Of a stretch of 50,647 bases of DNA, positions 36,993 through 45,930 are shown piece by piece. Both the position numbers and the translations under genes were made by a program. The DNA lies in the NCBI GenBank assembly GCA_002343715.1, contig DDSA01000092.1, positions 1-50,647 of the forward strand, written 5' to 3'. Within the stretch, counting starts at the first letter, position 1; every line of letters begins with the position of its first letter. The stretch is from Phycisphaerales bacterium UBA2402 (lineage in GTDB: Bacteria; Planctomycetota; Phycisphaerae; Phycisphaerales; UBA1924). The notes below the pieces were generated by a model. That model was not told the origin of the DNA. It saw only the letters and a program-made list of their open reading frames with translations, and searched no databases.

Positions 36993-37327
36993 ATACGCAT
37001 CCTCAAACGGCAACCGGCCCATCGGATCGGCCACGGCGAGTGTCGCTCTGGGTCAGCGCGGGAGCGCTCTCATCGCTTCTCGCGGCGCAGTTCCTGTTCG
37101 GCGCTCCACCAGTGGGAGGGGCGGGTTCGGCGGCGCCGGCGATGGTCAGCCAGCGCGGACAATACACCGTGATGACGGCCGAATCGGGCAACGAGGATCT
37201 CGTGCTGGTGCTCGACGGCCGCGGCGAGAACCTCTTCGTCTACCGCACCACACAGCAGAACGGGATTCAGTTATTCCAGAAACTCTCGCTGCCACAGGTC
37301 TTCGCCGATGCAAAGGCCCGTCGCTGA
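36989..37327 (+). CDS. Small exported protein (112 aa), third of three
   Basis: ATG at 36989 overlaps the previous stop (ATGA). One N-terminal hydrophobic segment (VSLWVSAGALSSLLAAQFLFG) is followed by a small beta domain, GQYTVMTAESGNEDLVLVLD and ENLFVYRTTQQNGIQLFQ, ending LPQVFADAKARR. A decayed copy of its last ~45 codons lies 2 kb downstream at 39328-39473. The frame extends upstream to 36911 but that would overlap the previous gene. Function unknown; the family seems to be planctomycete-specific, which is a guess from context. Confidence 0.7.
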   Translation: MNTHPQTATGPSDRPRRVSLWVSAGALSSLLAAQFLFGAPPVGGAGSAAPAMVSQRGQYTVMTAESGNEDLVLVLDGRGENLFVYRTTQQNGIQLFQKLSLPQVFADAKARR

Positions 37328-37542
37328 GGTACTCCACAGAAGACGGGCCGCCTGGGTTCCTTGGAGCGTCATCCCCCGCAAGAGATATGGTTGATTCAGG
37401 CACTATGAATGCCGCCGTATTCTCACTCTGCGATATTTCTAGCGAGCGGCTGACGGCGGAGGAACGATCGAATTCATGTGTTTAACCCTGTAGCGGCGGG
37501 GCCGTTTGTAGTATGAAGTAACCCGAAACTACTCCGCTCTCA

Positions 37543-39309
37543 ATGCCGATCTCGCGCACATCCATCCGTATGGCACCCTTGGTCTTCCCGACGGCGCTTT
37601 TCGTCTTCGCGTTCTTTTGTCTCCTGGGTGACCTGGGCCGGTACTACGACGATTACGCCCTGGCTGGGCGCGACCCGGTCTCGAACGCGATCGATTGGAC
37701 AGGAAATCCTTGGCGGCACACACCGTACTTCTGGCGCCCGCTCCTGTTTCCGTTCTTGCATTACACCCTGGGCCTTCTGTGGGACCATATGTGGGTTATG
37801 CACGCCCTCAACATCATCTGTCACGGATTTGTCGTACTCGCGCTCTTCACGCTTTTGCGTCGTCTTGGGGTGTCAATCGAGGCTGCTGCCGTCGGCACGC
37901 TTCTCTTCGCTTTCTATCCGTTGCATTTCGATGTGGTTTTCTGGTCCACGGCCATCACCACGTCTCTTCCGGCGGGGCTAGCGGTGCTCTTGTGCTTGGT
38001 GTACTTGCGCCACGTCGCAGTGCCGCGGCGGGCGACCATGGCGACGCTCATCGTGCTCGCGTTCATCATTCCTTGCTTCTATGAGCAGCCGGTTACGCTC
38101 GTGCCCGCGCTTCCGCTTCTGTACTTCGCGGCCTGTCCACGCGAGCAGCCATGGAGGGCGCGACTACTCCACGCTTCCTTGCCGGTAGTCTATATGGGGC
38201 TGGGGTTGTGTGTGTACATCGGGCTCATGTTCGCGACGGTGCCAGCGGCTCGCCGCGGCGGTGCAATGAGCCTAGTCACGCCTGGCGAAATTTTTGGCCG
38301 GGTCGGGGCGGTGTGGGGCCAGGTCCTGAGTTTTGCCGGGCCACAGTTGCGGCTCTTCTGTGAAGGAGCGTTTGCGCTGAGTTGGCAGACGTTGGGATCT
38401 TGGGTCGGTCCGCTCGCGGCCGGTGCAGGTTTGGTCGGCGGCGTGGTATGGGTGCGCTGGTTCGCCAGCGGGTCGGAACCCGCACCGGGGGAACAATTTC
38501 AGTCCCGTCCGCAGCGCGGATGGATTATCATCTTTGCCGTCTCGTGGTTCCTGCTGGCGTGGCTCCCGTTGGTGGTAATCCGGGATCAGCTGGTTTATTG
38601 CCGCTCTTTTTACACTCCCTTGCTCCCGGCTGCGATTTGTTTGGCGGTGGCGCTCGATGGGCTCTTCGCCGTCTTGCAGCGCAAGCCGTGGACCGCAGGT
38701 CTCCGCGTTGTTGTTGGCGGTGCGTGCGTTCTCGCCGTTACGTTCAGCGCGTTTTGCTTCGTCGGCTGGCAGGTCCTGCACCGCGCACGCTTTGCTGCGA
38801 ACGAGCGGCAGTTGGCGGCACTCGCTGCTCGGGTACCTATGTTACCGTCCGGCGCGGTCATCGTCGTGCTCGAAGACAGGTTCAAGCCGGCGGCGACCCA
38901 GCACTATCTTTTCAACAACGCGTTGATTAGTTGGACGGGCTCGTGGCTGACCGCGCAGTCAGCACTCAGGCACGCCTTGAATAAAGACGACATTTTTAGC
39001 ACGCACCTCAACGTCTGGAACCCGCTGCCGATCGTCGATCCAGTTCCCGAAGGATTCACGTATCACACGCCGATACCGCCGTATCTCGATGTTGCCGGGC
39101 ACTCGCGTATCCCATGGGCGGTCACAGTCCCGCTTTGCATCGATGCTGCGGGGGATGTGTCGCTGGTAGATCGCATCATACTGAAAGCGGCTGACGGCTC
39201 ATCGCGAGAGATTCGTCCCCCGCTGGTCACGTCCGCGGTGCCCGGACCCGTGCGGTCGTTCACATTCCCGTCCGTCCCAATTCAGAGCGCTTACTCCCGT
39301 GGTGAATAA
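37543..39309 (+). CDS. Multi-spanning membrane protein, GT-C glycosyltransferase-like
   Basis: A 588-residue protein with about ten to eleven membrane helices in the first ~420 residues and a ~165-residue C-terminal soluble domain. Helix 1 is followed by a loop with LGRYYDDYALAGRD, where paired Asp residues resemble the catalytic DD/DE motif of GT-C transferases that use polyprenyl-phosphate sugars; TPYFWRPLLFPF and WDHMWVMHALN fit the protein mannosyltransferase-like superfamily. The DNA has lower GC at third positions than its neighbours and no Shine-Dalgarno sequence. It lies between an intact gene and the decayed copy of that gene's 3' end, which suggests insertion at this point. The substrate is unknown. 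Confidence 0.75.
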   Translation: MPISRTSIRMAPLVFPTALFVFAFFCLLGDLGRYYDDYALAGRDPVSNAIDWTGNPWRHTPYFWRPLLFPFLHYTLGLLWDHMWVMHALNIICHGFVVLALFTLLRRLGVSIEAAAVGTLLFAFYPLHFDVVFWSTAITTSLPAGLAVLLCLVYLRHVAVPRRATMATLIVLAFIIPCFYEQPVTLVPALPLLYFAACPREQPWRARLLHASLPVVYMGLGLCVYIGLMFATVPAARRGGAMSLVTPGEIFGRVGAVWGQVLSFAGPQLRLFCEGAFALSWQTLGSWVGPLAAGAGLVGGVVWVRWFASGSEPAPGEQFQSRPQRGWIIIFAVSWFLLAWLPLVVIRDQLVYCRSFYTPLLPAAICLAVALDGLFAVLQRKPWTAGLRVVVGGACVLAVTFSAFCFVGWQVLHRARFAANERQLAALAARVPMLPSGAVIVVLEDRFKPAATQHYLFNNALISWTGSWLTAQSALRHALNKDDIFSTHLNVWNPLPIVDPVPEGFTYHTPIPPYLDVAGHSRIPWAVTVPLCIDAAGDVSLVDRIILKAADGSSREIRPPLVTSAVPGPVRSFTFPSVPIQSAYSRGE

Positions 39310-39327
39310 ACCGTCCGAGCCTTTGTG

Positions 39328-39473
39328 CGAGTATCCGGAACGAGGATTTGGTCTTCATGCTTGACGGATGCAAAGCAAAACTACTCGGGTACCGAATCTC
39401 GCAGTGGAGCAGGATTCAGTAAATTCATAAAATATCCATGCCGCAGGTGTTTCCGGATGCCCCGGCGATATGA
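39328..39473 (+). pseudogene. Decayed copy of the 3' end of the gene at 36989
   Basis: Codon by codon, 39339-39473 aligns with 37190-37327: the decayed copy reads NEDLVFMLDGCKAKLL, YRIS, then RIQ and a TAA (39420-39422), then IHKISMPQVFPDAPAI and TGA at 39471. The intact gene reads NEDLVLVLDGRGENLF, YRTT, GIQLFQKLSLPQVFADAKARR. The frame is kept, but there is an internal stop, no start and no N-terminal part, and the sequence is more AT-rich. It is therefore a pseudogene fragment. Confidence 0.7.
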
Positions 39474-39574
39474 AGACTTGCGACAAACGATGAGCGAACT
39501 GTGAATTGCAAATCACTTTGCCCGCAATCTGACATCGGATGCCCGATTCGATTTCCTCGAATCCTTGTCGCCTG

Positions 39575-41614
39575 TCAATGCCCTTCCGTCACGCGGAGCA
39601 CTTCGCCGATCGTGGTCAGGCCCTTGGCCACTTTCCGCATGCCGTCGTTGCGCAGCGTCACCATGCCCCGCTCGATGCACAGGCGGCGGAACTCCGCGAC
39701 GTTGGGGTTCCGGGCGATTGTGTCGCGGAGTTGGTCATCCACCGCCAGCAGTTCGTAGATGCCCACACGCCCCGAGAAGCCCGTCTTCCGGCACTTGTCG
39801 CACCCTTTCGCGGCCCAGACCAGTTCCGTGGGAAGTCCCTGCATCGTGAGGAACTCGGCCAGGTCCTCGCTGGGAGATTCTTCAGTCTTGCAGTGAATAC
39901 AGAGGCGGCGTATGAGCCGCTGAGCCAGCACCGCGTTGACGGCGGCGCCCACCAGGAATGGCTCCAGACCGATGTTCACCAGGCGTGTGATGCTGCTGGG
40001 GGCGTCGTTGGTGTGCAGGGTGCTGAGCACCAGGTGACCCGTGAGCGCGGCCTGCACCGCGATGAGCGCCGTCTCCATGTCTCGGATCTCGCCCAGCATG
40101 ATGACGTCCGGGTCCTGGCGGAGCAATGCCCGCAGGGCCATCGCGAAGGTCATGCCGATCTTTTCGTGCATCTGGGTCTGCGTGATGCCGTCGAGGTGGT
40201 ACTCGATGGGGTCCTCGACCGTTGAGATGTTCATCGACACCTTGTCGAGCTGGCGCAGGCTGGCGTAGAGCGTCGTCGTCTTTCCCGAGCCGGTCGGCCC
40301 CGTCACCAGGTTGATGCCGTGGGGGGCGTCGATGGACTTGCGCCAGATGGTATAGGTGTCGTCGTCGAAGCCCAGCTGGTTCAACTCCACGCTGATCGAG
40401 CGCGAGTCCAGGATGCGCATGACCGTCTTCTCACCGTGCCCGCACGGGATCGTGCTCATGCGCAGGTCGAGTTTCCGCCCGCCCACCTGGCACCGGATGC
40501 GGCCGTCCTGAGGCAGGCGACGCTCGGCGATATCGAGGTTCGCCATGATCTTCAGGCGGCTGGTGATCGCCGCGGACATGCTCGCGGGCGGGTTCATCAT
40601 TTCGAAGAGTTCGCCGTCGATGCGGAAGCGAACCTTGAGTTTTTTCTCCGCGGGCTCGATGTGGATGTCGCTGGCGCCTTCTTTCACCGCGGTCTGGATA
40701 ATGTGGTTCACGAACCGGATGACCGGGTTCTCGCCCGCGGCCTTCTCCAGATCCGTCTCCTCGGACTGCTTCTTTTCGACCTGAACATCGCCTTCATCGA
40801 CGTTCTCGAGGATGTCGGCGATGTTTGTCTCGGTTTCGCGGTCGGCGCCCTGCCCCACGATCTCCATCGCTCCGCGGATGTCGAACCCCGTGACCAGAAC
40901 GATCTTTACGCCCGCCACGCCCAACTTGCTCTTCACCTCGTCGAAAAGAAACACCTCATCGGGGCGCACAACGCCGAGCACGCACCGCGGCCCCTCCATC
41001 CGCAGCGGAAGGATCATGTGCTGCTTGCAGTAGTCGCTTGTCAGGCGCTGGAGCATCACGCCGTCGAAGCCGCCGTCAAGCCCTTTCTCCAGGTCGATCC
41101 GCTCGAAGGGAAGCCCGCCCATCTCCGCCACCGCGCTCTGGACCAGCGCTTCATCGACGCCCTGCTCGATCAGGATGTCCGACATCCTGCGATTGGGAGA
41201 CTGCTTGGAGATGTTCTGAGCGGCGTTCAGTTTGTCCGCCGGCGCTCCCTTCACTGTCAGCATCGCGATCAGGTCCGCGGGCTTAGGCTCATCGTGGATG
41301 CTCGGGTCGGGCCGGTAGACCTCGCTGAGCGCGGGGCCGCCGCCAGAAGACGGTGTGCTCGGGCGTGTGATGTTCGGGTGGTCCGGTTCAGGGCCGGCGG
41401 TGGCCACAGGCGCGGCGGGAGGGGGCGGCTTCCGCGGTGGCGCCGCCGGCTGCGATGGCACGACGGCGGCGCCTTGATTGCCCGGAGCCATGGGGATGTG
41501 CCCCATCGCTTTCTCGGCGCGGTCCACGGTGTGGGGCTTCTTCGACTTCGCTTCACCCTTGCCGTCATCGCAGCCGAGTTCGTTGAGGATGTCATCGATG
41601 TTGAACTTGCCCAT
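39575..41614 (-). CDS. Type II secretion/type IV pilus assembly ATPase (GspE/PilB)
   Basis: A 679-residue secretion ATPase that powers pilus or pseudopilus assembly at the inner membrane. An unusual Pro/Ala-rich N-terminal region (about 30-110) precedes the GspE N-domain. The ATPase shows Walker A GPTGSGKT (439-446), Asp box STVEDPIEY (464-472), Walker B DVIMLGEIRD (503-512) and His box LSTLHTNDA (530-538). The zinc-binding Cys pairs CIHC (572-575) and CDKC (605-608) of PilB/GspE are present. It is the last gene of a tight operon pilM, N, O, P-like and this. A pilT, pilC or gspF is not in the window. PilB versus GspE cannot be separated here. Confidence 0.95.
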   Translation of the reverse strand: MGKFNIDDILNELGCDDGKGEAKSKKPHTVDRAEKAMGHIPMAPGNQGAAVVPSQPAAPPRKPPPPAAPVATAGPEPDHPNITRPSTPSSGGGPALSEVYRPDPSIHDEPKPADLIAMLTVKGAPADKLNAAQNISKQSPNRRMSDILIEQGVDEALVQSAVAEMGGLPFERIDLEKGLDGGFDGVMLQRLTSDYCKQHMILPLRMEGPRCVLGVVRPDEVFLFDEVKSKLGVAGVKIVLVTGFDIRGAMEIVGQGADRETETNIADILENVDEGDVQVEKKQSEETDLEKAAGENPVIRFVNHIIQTAVKEGASDIHIEPAEKKLKVRFRIDGELFEMMNPPASMSAAITSRLKIMANLDIAERRLPQDGRIRCQVGGRKLDLRMSTIPCGHGEKTVMRILDSRSISVELNQLGFDDDTYTIWRKSIDAPHGINLVTGPTGSGKTTTLYASLRQLDKVSMNISTVEDPIEYHLDGITQTQMHEKIGMTFAMALRALLRQDPDVIMLGEIRDMETALIAVQAALTGHLVLSTLHTNDAPSSITRLVNIGLEPFLVGAAVNAVLAQRLIRRLCIHCKTEESPSEDLAEFLTMQGLPTELVWAAKGCDKCRKTGFSGRVGIYELLAVDDQLRDTIARNPNVAEFRRLCIERGMVTLRNDGMRKVAKGLTTIGEVLRVTEGH

Positions 41615-41661
41615 GGAATCTCGTCTTCGGTTGTTCGATGCGACAGCGCGGGGAGCGTTGG

Positions 41662-42345
41662 CTACTTCTTGCCGCCCGGCTTGCCCATCTTGACCGGCGG
41701 CGCTTTCGGTCCCTGGGTGTTCACTTCGAGTGTCAGGGGGAAGTCTCGTCCGTCCGCGGTGAGCATCACGCTCCGCCCGCCGATGGCCTTGACCCTGAAC
41801 TCGCCGACAGGATCGCCGACACGCACGGTCTCGTTGTTGATCCGTGCGAGCGGGCGGGTTCCGTCCATGATGCTCTGGAGTTTGACCTTGCTCAGCGCCT
41901 CGGTCAACTGGCGTGAGCGTTCCTCCGCGCGCCGCCTTGCCTCCTCGGCTGCCCTCTTTTCAGGGGACTCGGGCTCGATCATGTCCGAACCGGGCGTGGG
42001 CGGGAAGGTCTGCTTGAGCATGAAAGGGCTGGCACCAAACTCACCCAGGGCCACATCGAGAGGCGTCTGGATGCGGGCCAGGTCGCCCATGATCCGTTCG
42101 TAGGTGCGGGCACGCTCCGAGTCGGGCGGTGTGTACTCGATGGTCTGGTCGCCGAAGGCGATGCCCGCACGCATCCCCAACTTGCGCATGCCGAAGATCG
42201 CGCCGGCGCTGACGGTGAGCACGATCATGGCCACGATGGTCTGCTGCGGGAGTTTGGTCTTCGCGCGCGGAGGCGGTATCTCCGGCGAGGCGAAGGGCGG
42301 CGGATCCGCGGGCGGCGGGGGCGCGGTGTGGTTCGGTGTGTTCAA
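41662..42345 (-). CDS. PilP/GspC-like inner-membrane protein
   Basis: A 227-residue bitopic protein: a ~35-residue Pro-rich cytoplasmic start, one membrane helix (about 37-53, VAMIVLTVSAGAIFGM), a coiled coil of Glu/Arg (EKRAAEEARRRAEERSRQL) and a C-terminal small beta domain RINNETVRVGDPVGEFRVKAI followed by SVMLTADGRDFPLTL. This last domain matches the HR/PilP-GspC fold that contacts the secretin. It overlaps the previous pilO stop by four bases (42342-42345) and ends 47 bases before gspE, so it belongs to the same operon. It is assigned by domain shape and position rather than by close similarity. Confidence 0.75.
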   Translation of the reverse strand: MNTPNHTAPPPPADPPPFASPEIPPPRAKTKLPQQTIVAMIVLTVSAGAIFGMRKLGMRAGIAFGDQTIEYTPPDSERARTYERIMGDLARIQTPLDVALGEFGASPFMLKQTFPPTPGSDMIEPESPEKRAAEEARRRAEERSRQLTEALSKVKLQSIMDGTRPLARINNETVRVGDPVGEFRVKAIGGRSVMLTADGRDFPLTLEVNTQGPKAPPVKMGKPGGKK

Positions 42346-42899
42346 GGCGTGCCTCCATGCGCGAGTTGCCGATCATCCTGAAAATAAATGCTCAGCGTGA
42401 ACTCGGCTTTCAGTTCCACATCCTCCCGGGCCATGCCCGTAATTTTGATGTCGTGGATCCGCGTGATCCGAGGCAGTTTCTCGATCTGGGCGAGGAAGGT
42501 GAAGAACCCCACGAAGTTCCCCAGAACCTCCATCTCGATGGGCTGCTCCATGTACAGCGCGGCGGGCACGGGTTTGGCGCTCTTCATCGCCGGAGGCTGC
42601 AGCCCTGACGAGACCGCCAGATCCGAAACCTGCCGAACCAGGGCGTCGAGTTCCTTCCCGCTGGGCAGACGGGCCTCGATGGTCTTGACGCTCCGCTGGA
42701 TGTCCTCGTTGGCCTTGACGAGGTCGTCGTTGCGAGCCGTCTCCTCGCGTAGTTTCGCCAGCAGACCCGCCTTGTGCTCGACTTCCTTCCGGGCCGCTTC
42801 GATCGCCTTGTTCTGCGGCTTGAAGACGAGGAAGTAGGAGGCCACGGGCATCCCCACCACGATCCCCATCACCATCGCGCCTCGCAACCCGAGATTCAT
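42342..42899 (-). CDS. pilO: PilO-like pilus assembly protein
   Basis: A 185-residue inner-membrane protein: one N-terminal membrane helix (MVMGIVVGMPVASYFLVF), a coiled coil (AIEAARKEVEHKAGLLAKLREE) and a ferredoxin-like C-terminal domain with LPSGKELDALVRQVSDLAVSSGL and a strand pair AALYMEQPIEMEVLGNF, which is the PilO pattern. It overlaps both neighbours by four bases (pilN stop at 42896, next start at 42345), so translation is coupled. PilO pairs with PilN to form the alignment complex linking the PilM ring to PilP and the secretin. Confidence 0.85.
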   Translation of the reverse strand: MNLGLRGAMVMGIVVGMPVASYFLVFKPQNKAIEAARKEVEHKAGLLAKLREETARNDDLVKANEDIQRSVKTIEARLPSGKELDALVRQVSDLAVSSGLQPPAMKSAKPVPAALYMEQPIEMEVLGNFVGFFTFLAQIEKLPRITRIHDIKITGMAREDVELKAEFTLSIYFQDDRQLAHGGTP

Positions 42900-43714
42900 G
42901 GATTCCTCCCTTCGCCCGCCGCGGCGGTCGCGCCGGCTTCCCGCATCGACGTGAGCAGTCGCGTGCGCTCGTTCACCAGGTCCTGCAGGCTGTTGGAGAG
43001 TTCGCCGGTGCCCGCGTTCTGACGCAGCGAGGCGGTGACCTGGAACTTACGGACATCCCGCCCGCTCTCCTTGCCGTCGCGGATGAACTGCAACTCAACC
43101 CTGTCGAAGGCGGGGCTTCGCTTGAGGCTGGCGAGGAAGTCTGCCACGTCGTTGTTCTCGTGCGCCGTTCCATCGATCGTGACAGCGTAAGTGAAGCGCG
43201 GCGCGTGCACGGGCCGGCGTTCCGGCTCCTTCTTCGGGTCCTTGACCTTGTCCGAGATGTTCTTGACCAGCGACTGCGGGGCTCCCTTTCCCGGCGGGGG
43301 CGGCGGCGGGGGCGGCTGCTCGCGCGTGCTCTTGATGGTGAAGAGGTCCAGCCGCATCGTGGTGGGCATCCGCAGCGTCATCTCTCCCAGCACCGCCCAG
43401 CGGGGCAGCTTCTCGACCAGGGCCGCTGTGATCTCGGCTTTCTCCATCATCGAGGCTCGCTGGCTTTCAAGGGCCTTGAGTTGCTCGATCTTGCGACCTT
43501 CCGCGGCGTATTCGGTGCTGACCATCTCCTGACGCGACCGCAGACGCTGCCAGTGCCGGTTGGTGACGAAGAACGCGCCCACGACGCCCGCCATGGCGAT
43601 GGCGAAGAGCGTGAGCATCAGCACGTTCGCGCGGGCCTCGGTCTTGGCCGCGATGTAATCCTCGGGCAGAAAACTGTTCCGCCCCGGCATCGGTGATTGG
43701 AAGGGGTTTTTCAT
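42896..43714 (-). CDS. pilN: PilN-like pilus assembly protein
   Basis: A 272-residue bitopic protein. The cytoplasmic start (SFLPEDYIAA, a variant of the NLLP motif that docks to PilM) is followed by a membrane helix (VLMLTLFAIAMAGVVGAFFV), a coiled coil and a periplasmic domain with a Pro-rich loop (eight consecutive Pro) and RFTYAVTIDGTAHENNDVADFLASL, the PilN-type ferredoxin fold. ATG at 43714 is chosen; a GTG at 43750 is also open. The stop overlaps pilO by four bases. It links PilM in the cytoplasm to PilO in the periplasm. Confidence 0.85.
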   Translation of the reverse strand: MKNPFQSPMPGRNSFLPEDYIAAKTEARANVLMLTLFAIAMAGVVGAFFVTNRHWQRLRSRQEMVSTEYAAEGRKIEQLKALESQRASMMEKAEITAALVEKLPRWAVLGEMTLRMPTTMRLDLFTIKSTREQPPPPPPPPGKGAPQSLVKNISDKVKDPKKEPERRPVHAPRFTYAVTIDGTAHENNDVADFLASLKRSPAFDRVELQFIRDGKESGRDVRKFQVTASLRQNAGTGELSNSLQDLVNERTRLLTSMREAGATAAAGEGRNP

Positions 43715-43775
43715 GGGGAGGAAGGGGACGAGAGGTCGGTCATCGGTCACAAATGAGGGGCATCCGGTCCGCGTG

Positions 43776-45053
43776 CTACAAGTCTGTCGGCCCCAGGCAC
43801 AGACCCATCGCCACGGCCCACCCGGGCTGGGGCTGGGAGAGGTCTACGCCGATGCAGGGTTCCTTGCCTGTCCGCGCGATCCGGGCCATTGGGTCGGCCA
43901 TCTGCGCCGGGAGTTTCAACGACTTGGCGATATACTGGCACAGGCCCACGTTCCGGCTCTCGCCTCCGAGAAAGACCACTCGCTCCACTTTTTTCTCCGG
44001 GAACTGGGCCGCGTGGAAACGAAGGCACATGCGGACCTCGTCGGCGAGCATCTCCATGATCTCGGTCAGGTCGGTCTTGTTCGGCCCCAGCGGCACTTCC
44101 GCCTGCGCGTGAAGGTGCGGCCCGAACCCGGGCGCGGTCTTGGCGGCTCGGCGGTCCAGCATCGCGTCGAGGTCCGCCGCGGCGGCTTTGCCGCTCGCTC
44201 GTTCGGCCATCGACATGGCCGCCGATGGGGGCGATGTCACCGGCTCCCGGCGGATTCGGTGCGCTTCCTCGATGTCGCAGTCGAGTTGTTGACCGACGGC
44301 CTCATCCAGCGATCGACCACCCAGGTCGATGACCCGCGTGAACGCCAGGTTCTTGCCGTGAGAAATTTCGACGGTGGTGGTGCCCCGCCCGATGTCCAGG
44401 TACAGCGTGTTGCACGCCACATCGCCCGCCCGCCGGTGCACGTAGTCAAAGGCGTGCAGGGCGGCGGCGAACTCGCTGTGCATCCCCACGGGCTCGAGTT
44501 TGCACGCGGCGATCCCGGCCATCAAGCGACGCACCAGTTCACGATCGACCGCCATGATGATCGTCTCGACCTTCGCGCCGGCCTTCTCCGCCACAGCGCT
44601 GACGGTCAGATAGCGATGCACCACATCGTGCGGTTCCTTATTCAGGTGGAGGGGTATCGCCTGCTCCACCAGCGTGTCCAGCGGCGTCGTCGCATCGGGG
44701 CGTGTAATCTGAACATGCTTGCAGGTGGTCGCCCATGCCGGGATCGCGCACACGGCCCTCCGGCCTTTGAAACCGGCCTCACGCACCAGCGAGGGCAGAC
44801 GCTGCGTCTGGAACTCCAGGCGAGATTCGTGATGAGTCAGGCACTCTTTGGGCGTGGGTTCGCACGCCGCGGAAACCAACCTCGGCGGTTCGCCGGGTTC
44901 AAGTTGAAGCACCTTCAACGACCCGGTACCGAAATCCACCGCGATCGGGAGTTGCGTCGGCGGACGTACCCCAAGCGAGTTGGTCATGGTTGCCGAGAGC
45001 GCACGCCCCACGCGGGCGATGGATCCGAGTTGACGCAGTGAAGCCAGGCCCAT
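43776..45053 (-). CDS. pilM: PilM-like actin-fold ATPase
   Basis: A 425-residue cytoplasmic protein of the actin/Hsp70 (ASKHA) fold with a SHS2 domain. The phosphate-1 loop is IAVDFGTGSLKVLQL, the second is LYLDIGRGTTTVEI and the adenosine region is ERVVFLGGESRNVGL; DKEL-type helices (LVEQAIPLHLN) match PilM. The first ~30 residues (MGLASLRQLGSIARVGRALS) are an extension before the fold. It heads the operon and should form the ring that binds the PilN N-terminus. A loop of ~40 residues (about 280-315, with TSPPSAAMSMAERASG) is inserted and low-complexity. Confidence 0.9.
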   Translation of the reverse strand: MGLASLRQLGSIARVGRALSATMTNSLGVRPPTQLPIAVDFGTGSLKVLQLEPGEPPRLVSAACEPTPKECLTHHESRLEFQTQRLPSLVREAGFKGRRAVCAIPAWATTCKHVQITRPDATTPLDTLVEQAIPLHLNKEPHDVVHRYLTVSAVAEKAGAKVETIIMAVDRELVRRLMAGIAACKLEPVGMHSEFAAALHAFDYVHRRAGDVACNTLYLDIGRGTTTVEISHGKNLAFTRVIDLGGRSLDEAVGQQLDCDIEEAHRIRREPVTSPPSAAMSMAERASGKAAAADLDAMLDRRAAKTAPGFGPHLHAQAEVPLGPNKTDLTEIMEMLADEVRMCLRFHAAQFPEKKVERVVFLGGESRNVGLCQYIAKSLKLPAQMADPMARIARTGKEPCIGVDLSQPQPGWAVAMGLCLGPTDL

Positions 45054-45087
45054 GCACGGGCGTCATCGGCCCGTTTCTCGCGTGTGT

Positions 45088-45873
45088 TCATTTCCGGTCC
45101 GAGAGAGGGACCCTACTTTCTCGCGGTTCCCCGGTCAGACCCAACCCTGGCTCGGAGAGCACCACCACCGCACGACCGAGAACTTCGAGGGCTTCCTTCA
45201 GACGCCATTCCTGTGCGTGTCGGTTACCAGTCGTGTTGCTGATTACCCGCACCTCCGCGAACGGGATGCCCAACGCGTGGGCGACGTGCCCCACAGCGGC
45301 TCCTTCCATCGCCTCCGCCTTTGCTCGTGTGCGTTCCGCAACATCCGCGGCGAGTGCGTCATCCCCGGAACACGTGGAAACCGTCGCGATCAAGCCCCGC
45401 TTCGCACGCAACGCAAGGGTCATTCGCTTCGACAGAACCCGCGACACAGGCACGACTCCGTGTCGGTACGGCCCAACAGGGAATCCCAGTTCCTCGCACG
45501 TGATAAAACCACCGGGAGTACGCACGCCCTCATCCGCCCACACACACCCGGTCGCGACGATCGTTTCACACAGATTCGGTCCTTTGGGGAGCGCCCCGCC
45601 GATACCGATGCTGATCGCCGCCGCGTGATAGTCGGGACGCAGCACCGACGCGGCGGCCGCCGCGGCGTTGACCTTACCGATGCCTGTCAGGCAGATTTCG
45701 ATCCCGGGTCGAACGGGTACGAGTCTCCATCGCGGTATTCGGGGCGCACGTCCGGGACGAAGCCTGAGCAATGCTCTCAGTTCCAGTTCGGAAGCAAGGA
45801 AGAGAGCAAGAACACCAGGTCGGGTTGAGTTTGGTGTGGTTGGTTTCCTCGGCACGGGCGCGATGATACTCAC
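45088..45873 (-). CDS. mqnB: Futalosine hydrolase (menaquinone biosynthesis)
   Basis: A 261-residue nucleosidase of the MTAN/PNP superfamily. The strand ISIGIGGALP and the signature EAMEGAAVGHVAHALGIPFAEVRVISN with RHAQEWRLKEAL are those of MqnB, which splits futalosine into dehypoxanthinylfutalosine and hypoxanthine in the alternative menaquinone route. The catalytic Asp-equivalent of MTANs falls in SNTTGN, where N replaces D, as in futalosine hydrolases. GTG at 45873 has GGAGG five bases upstream. No other mqn gene is nearby. An ordinary MTA/SAH nucleosidase is the main alternative. Confidence 0.85.
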   Translation of the reverse strand: MSIIAPVPRKPTTPNSTRPGVLALFLASELELRALLRLRPGRAPRIPRWRLVPVRPGIEICLTGIGKVNAAAAAASVLRPDYHAAAISIGIGGALPKGPNLCETIVATGCVWADEGVRTPGGFITCEELGFPVGPYRHGVVPVSRVLSKRMTLALRAKRGLIATVSTCSGDDALAADVAERTRAKAEAMEGAAVGHVAHALGIPFAEVRVISNTTGNRHAQEWRLKEALEVLGRAVVVLSEPGLGLTGEPRESRVPLSDRK

Positions 45874-45930
45874 AGGCCCCTCCGCTAATCACGGGCGAAG
45901 CCGGCGAACGGCGAGGGGCGAACCCAAGGT

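Noticed and set aside
40319..42103. Open frame of 594 codons on the plus strand across gspE and the pilP-like gene
   Set aside because: It runs antisense to two well-supported genes and its translation is His/Arg/Val-rich without domains.
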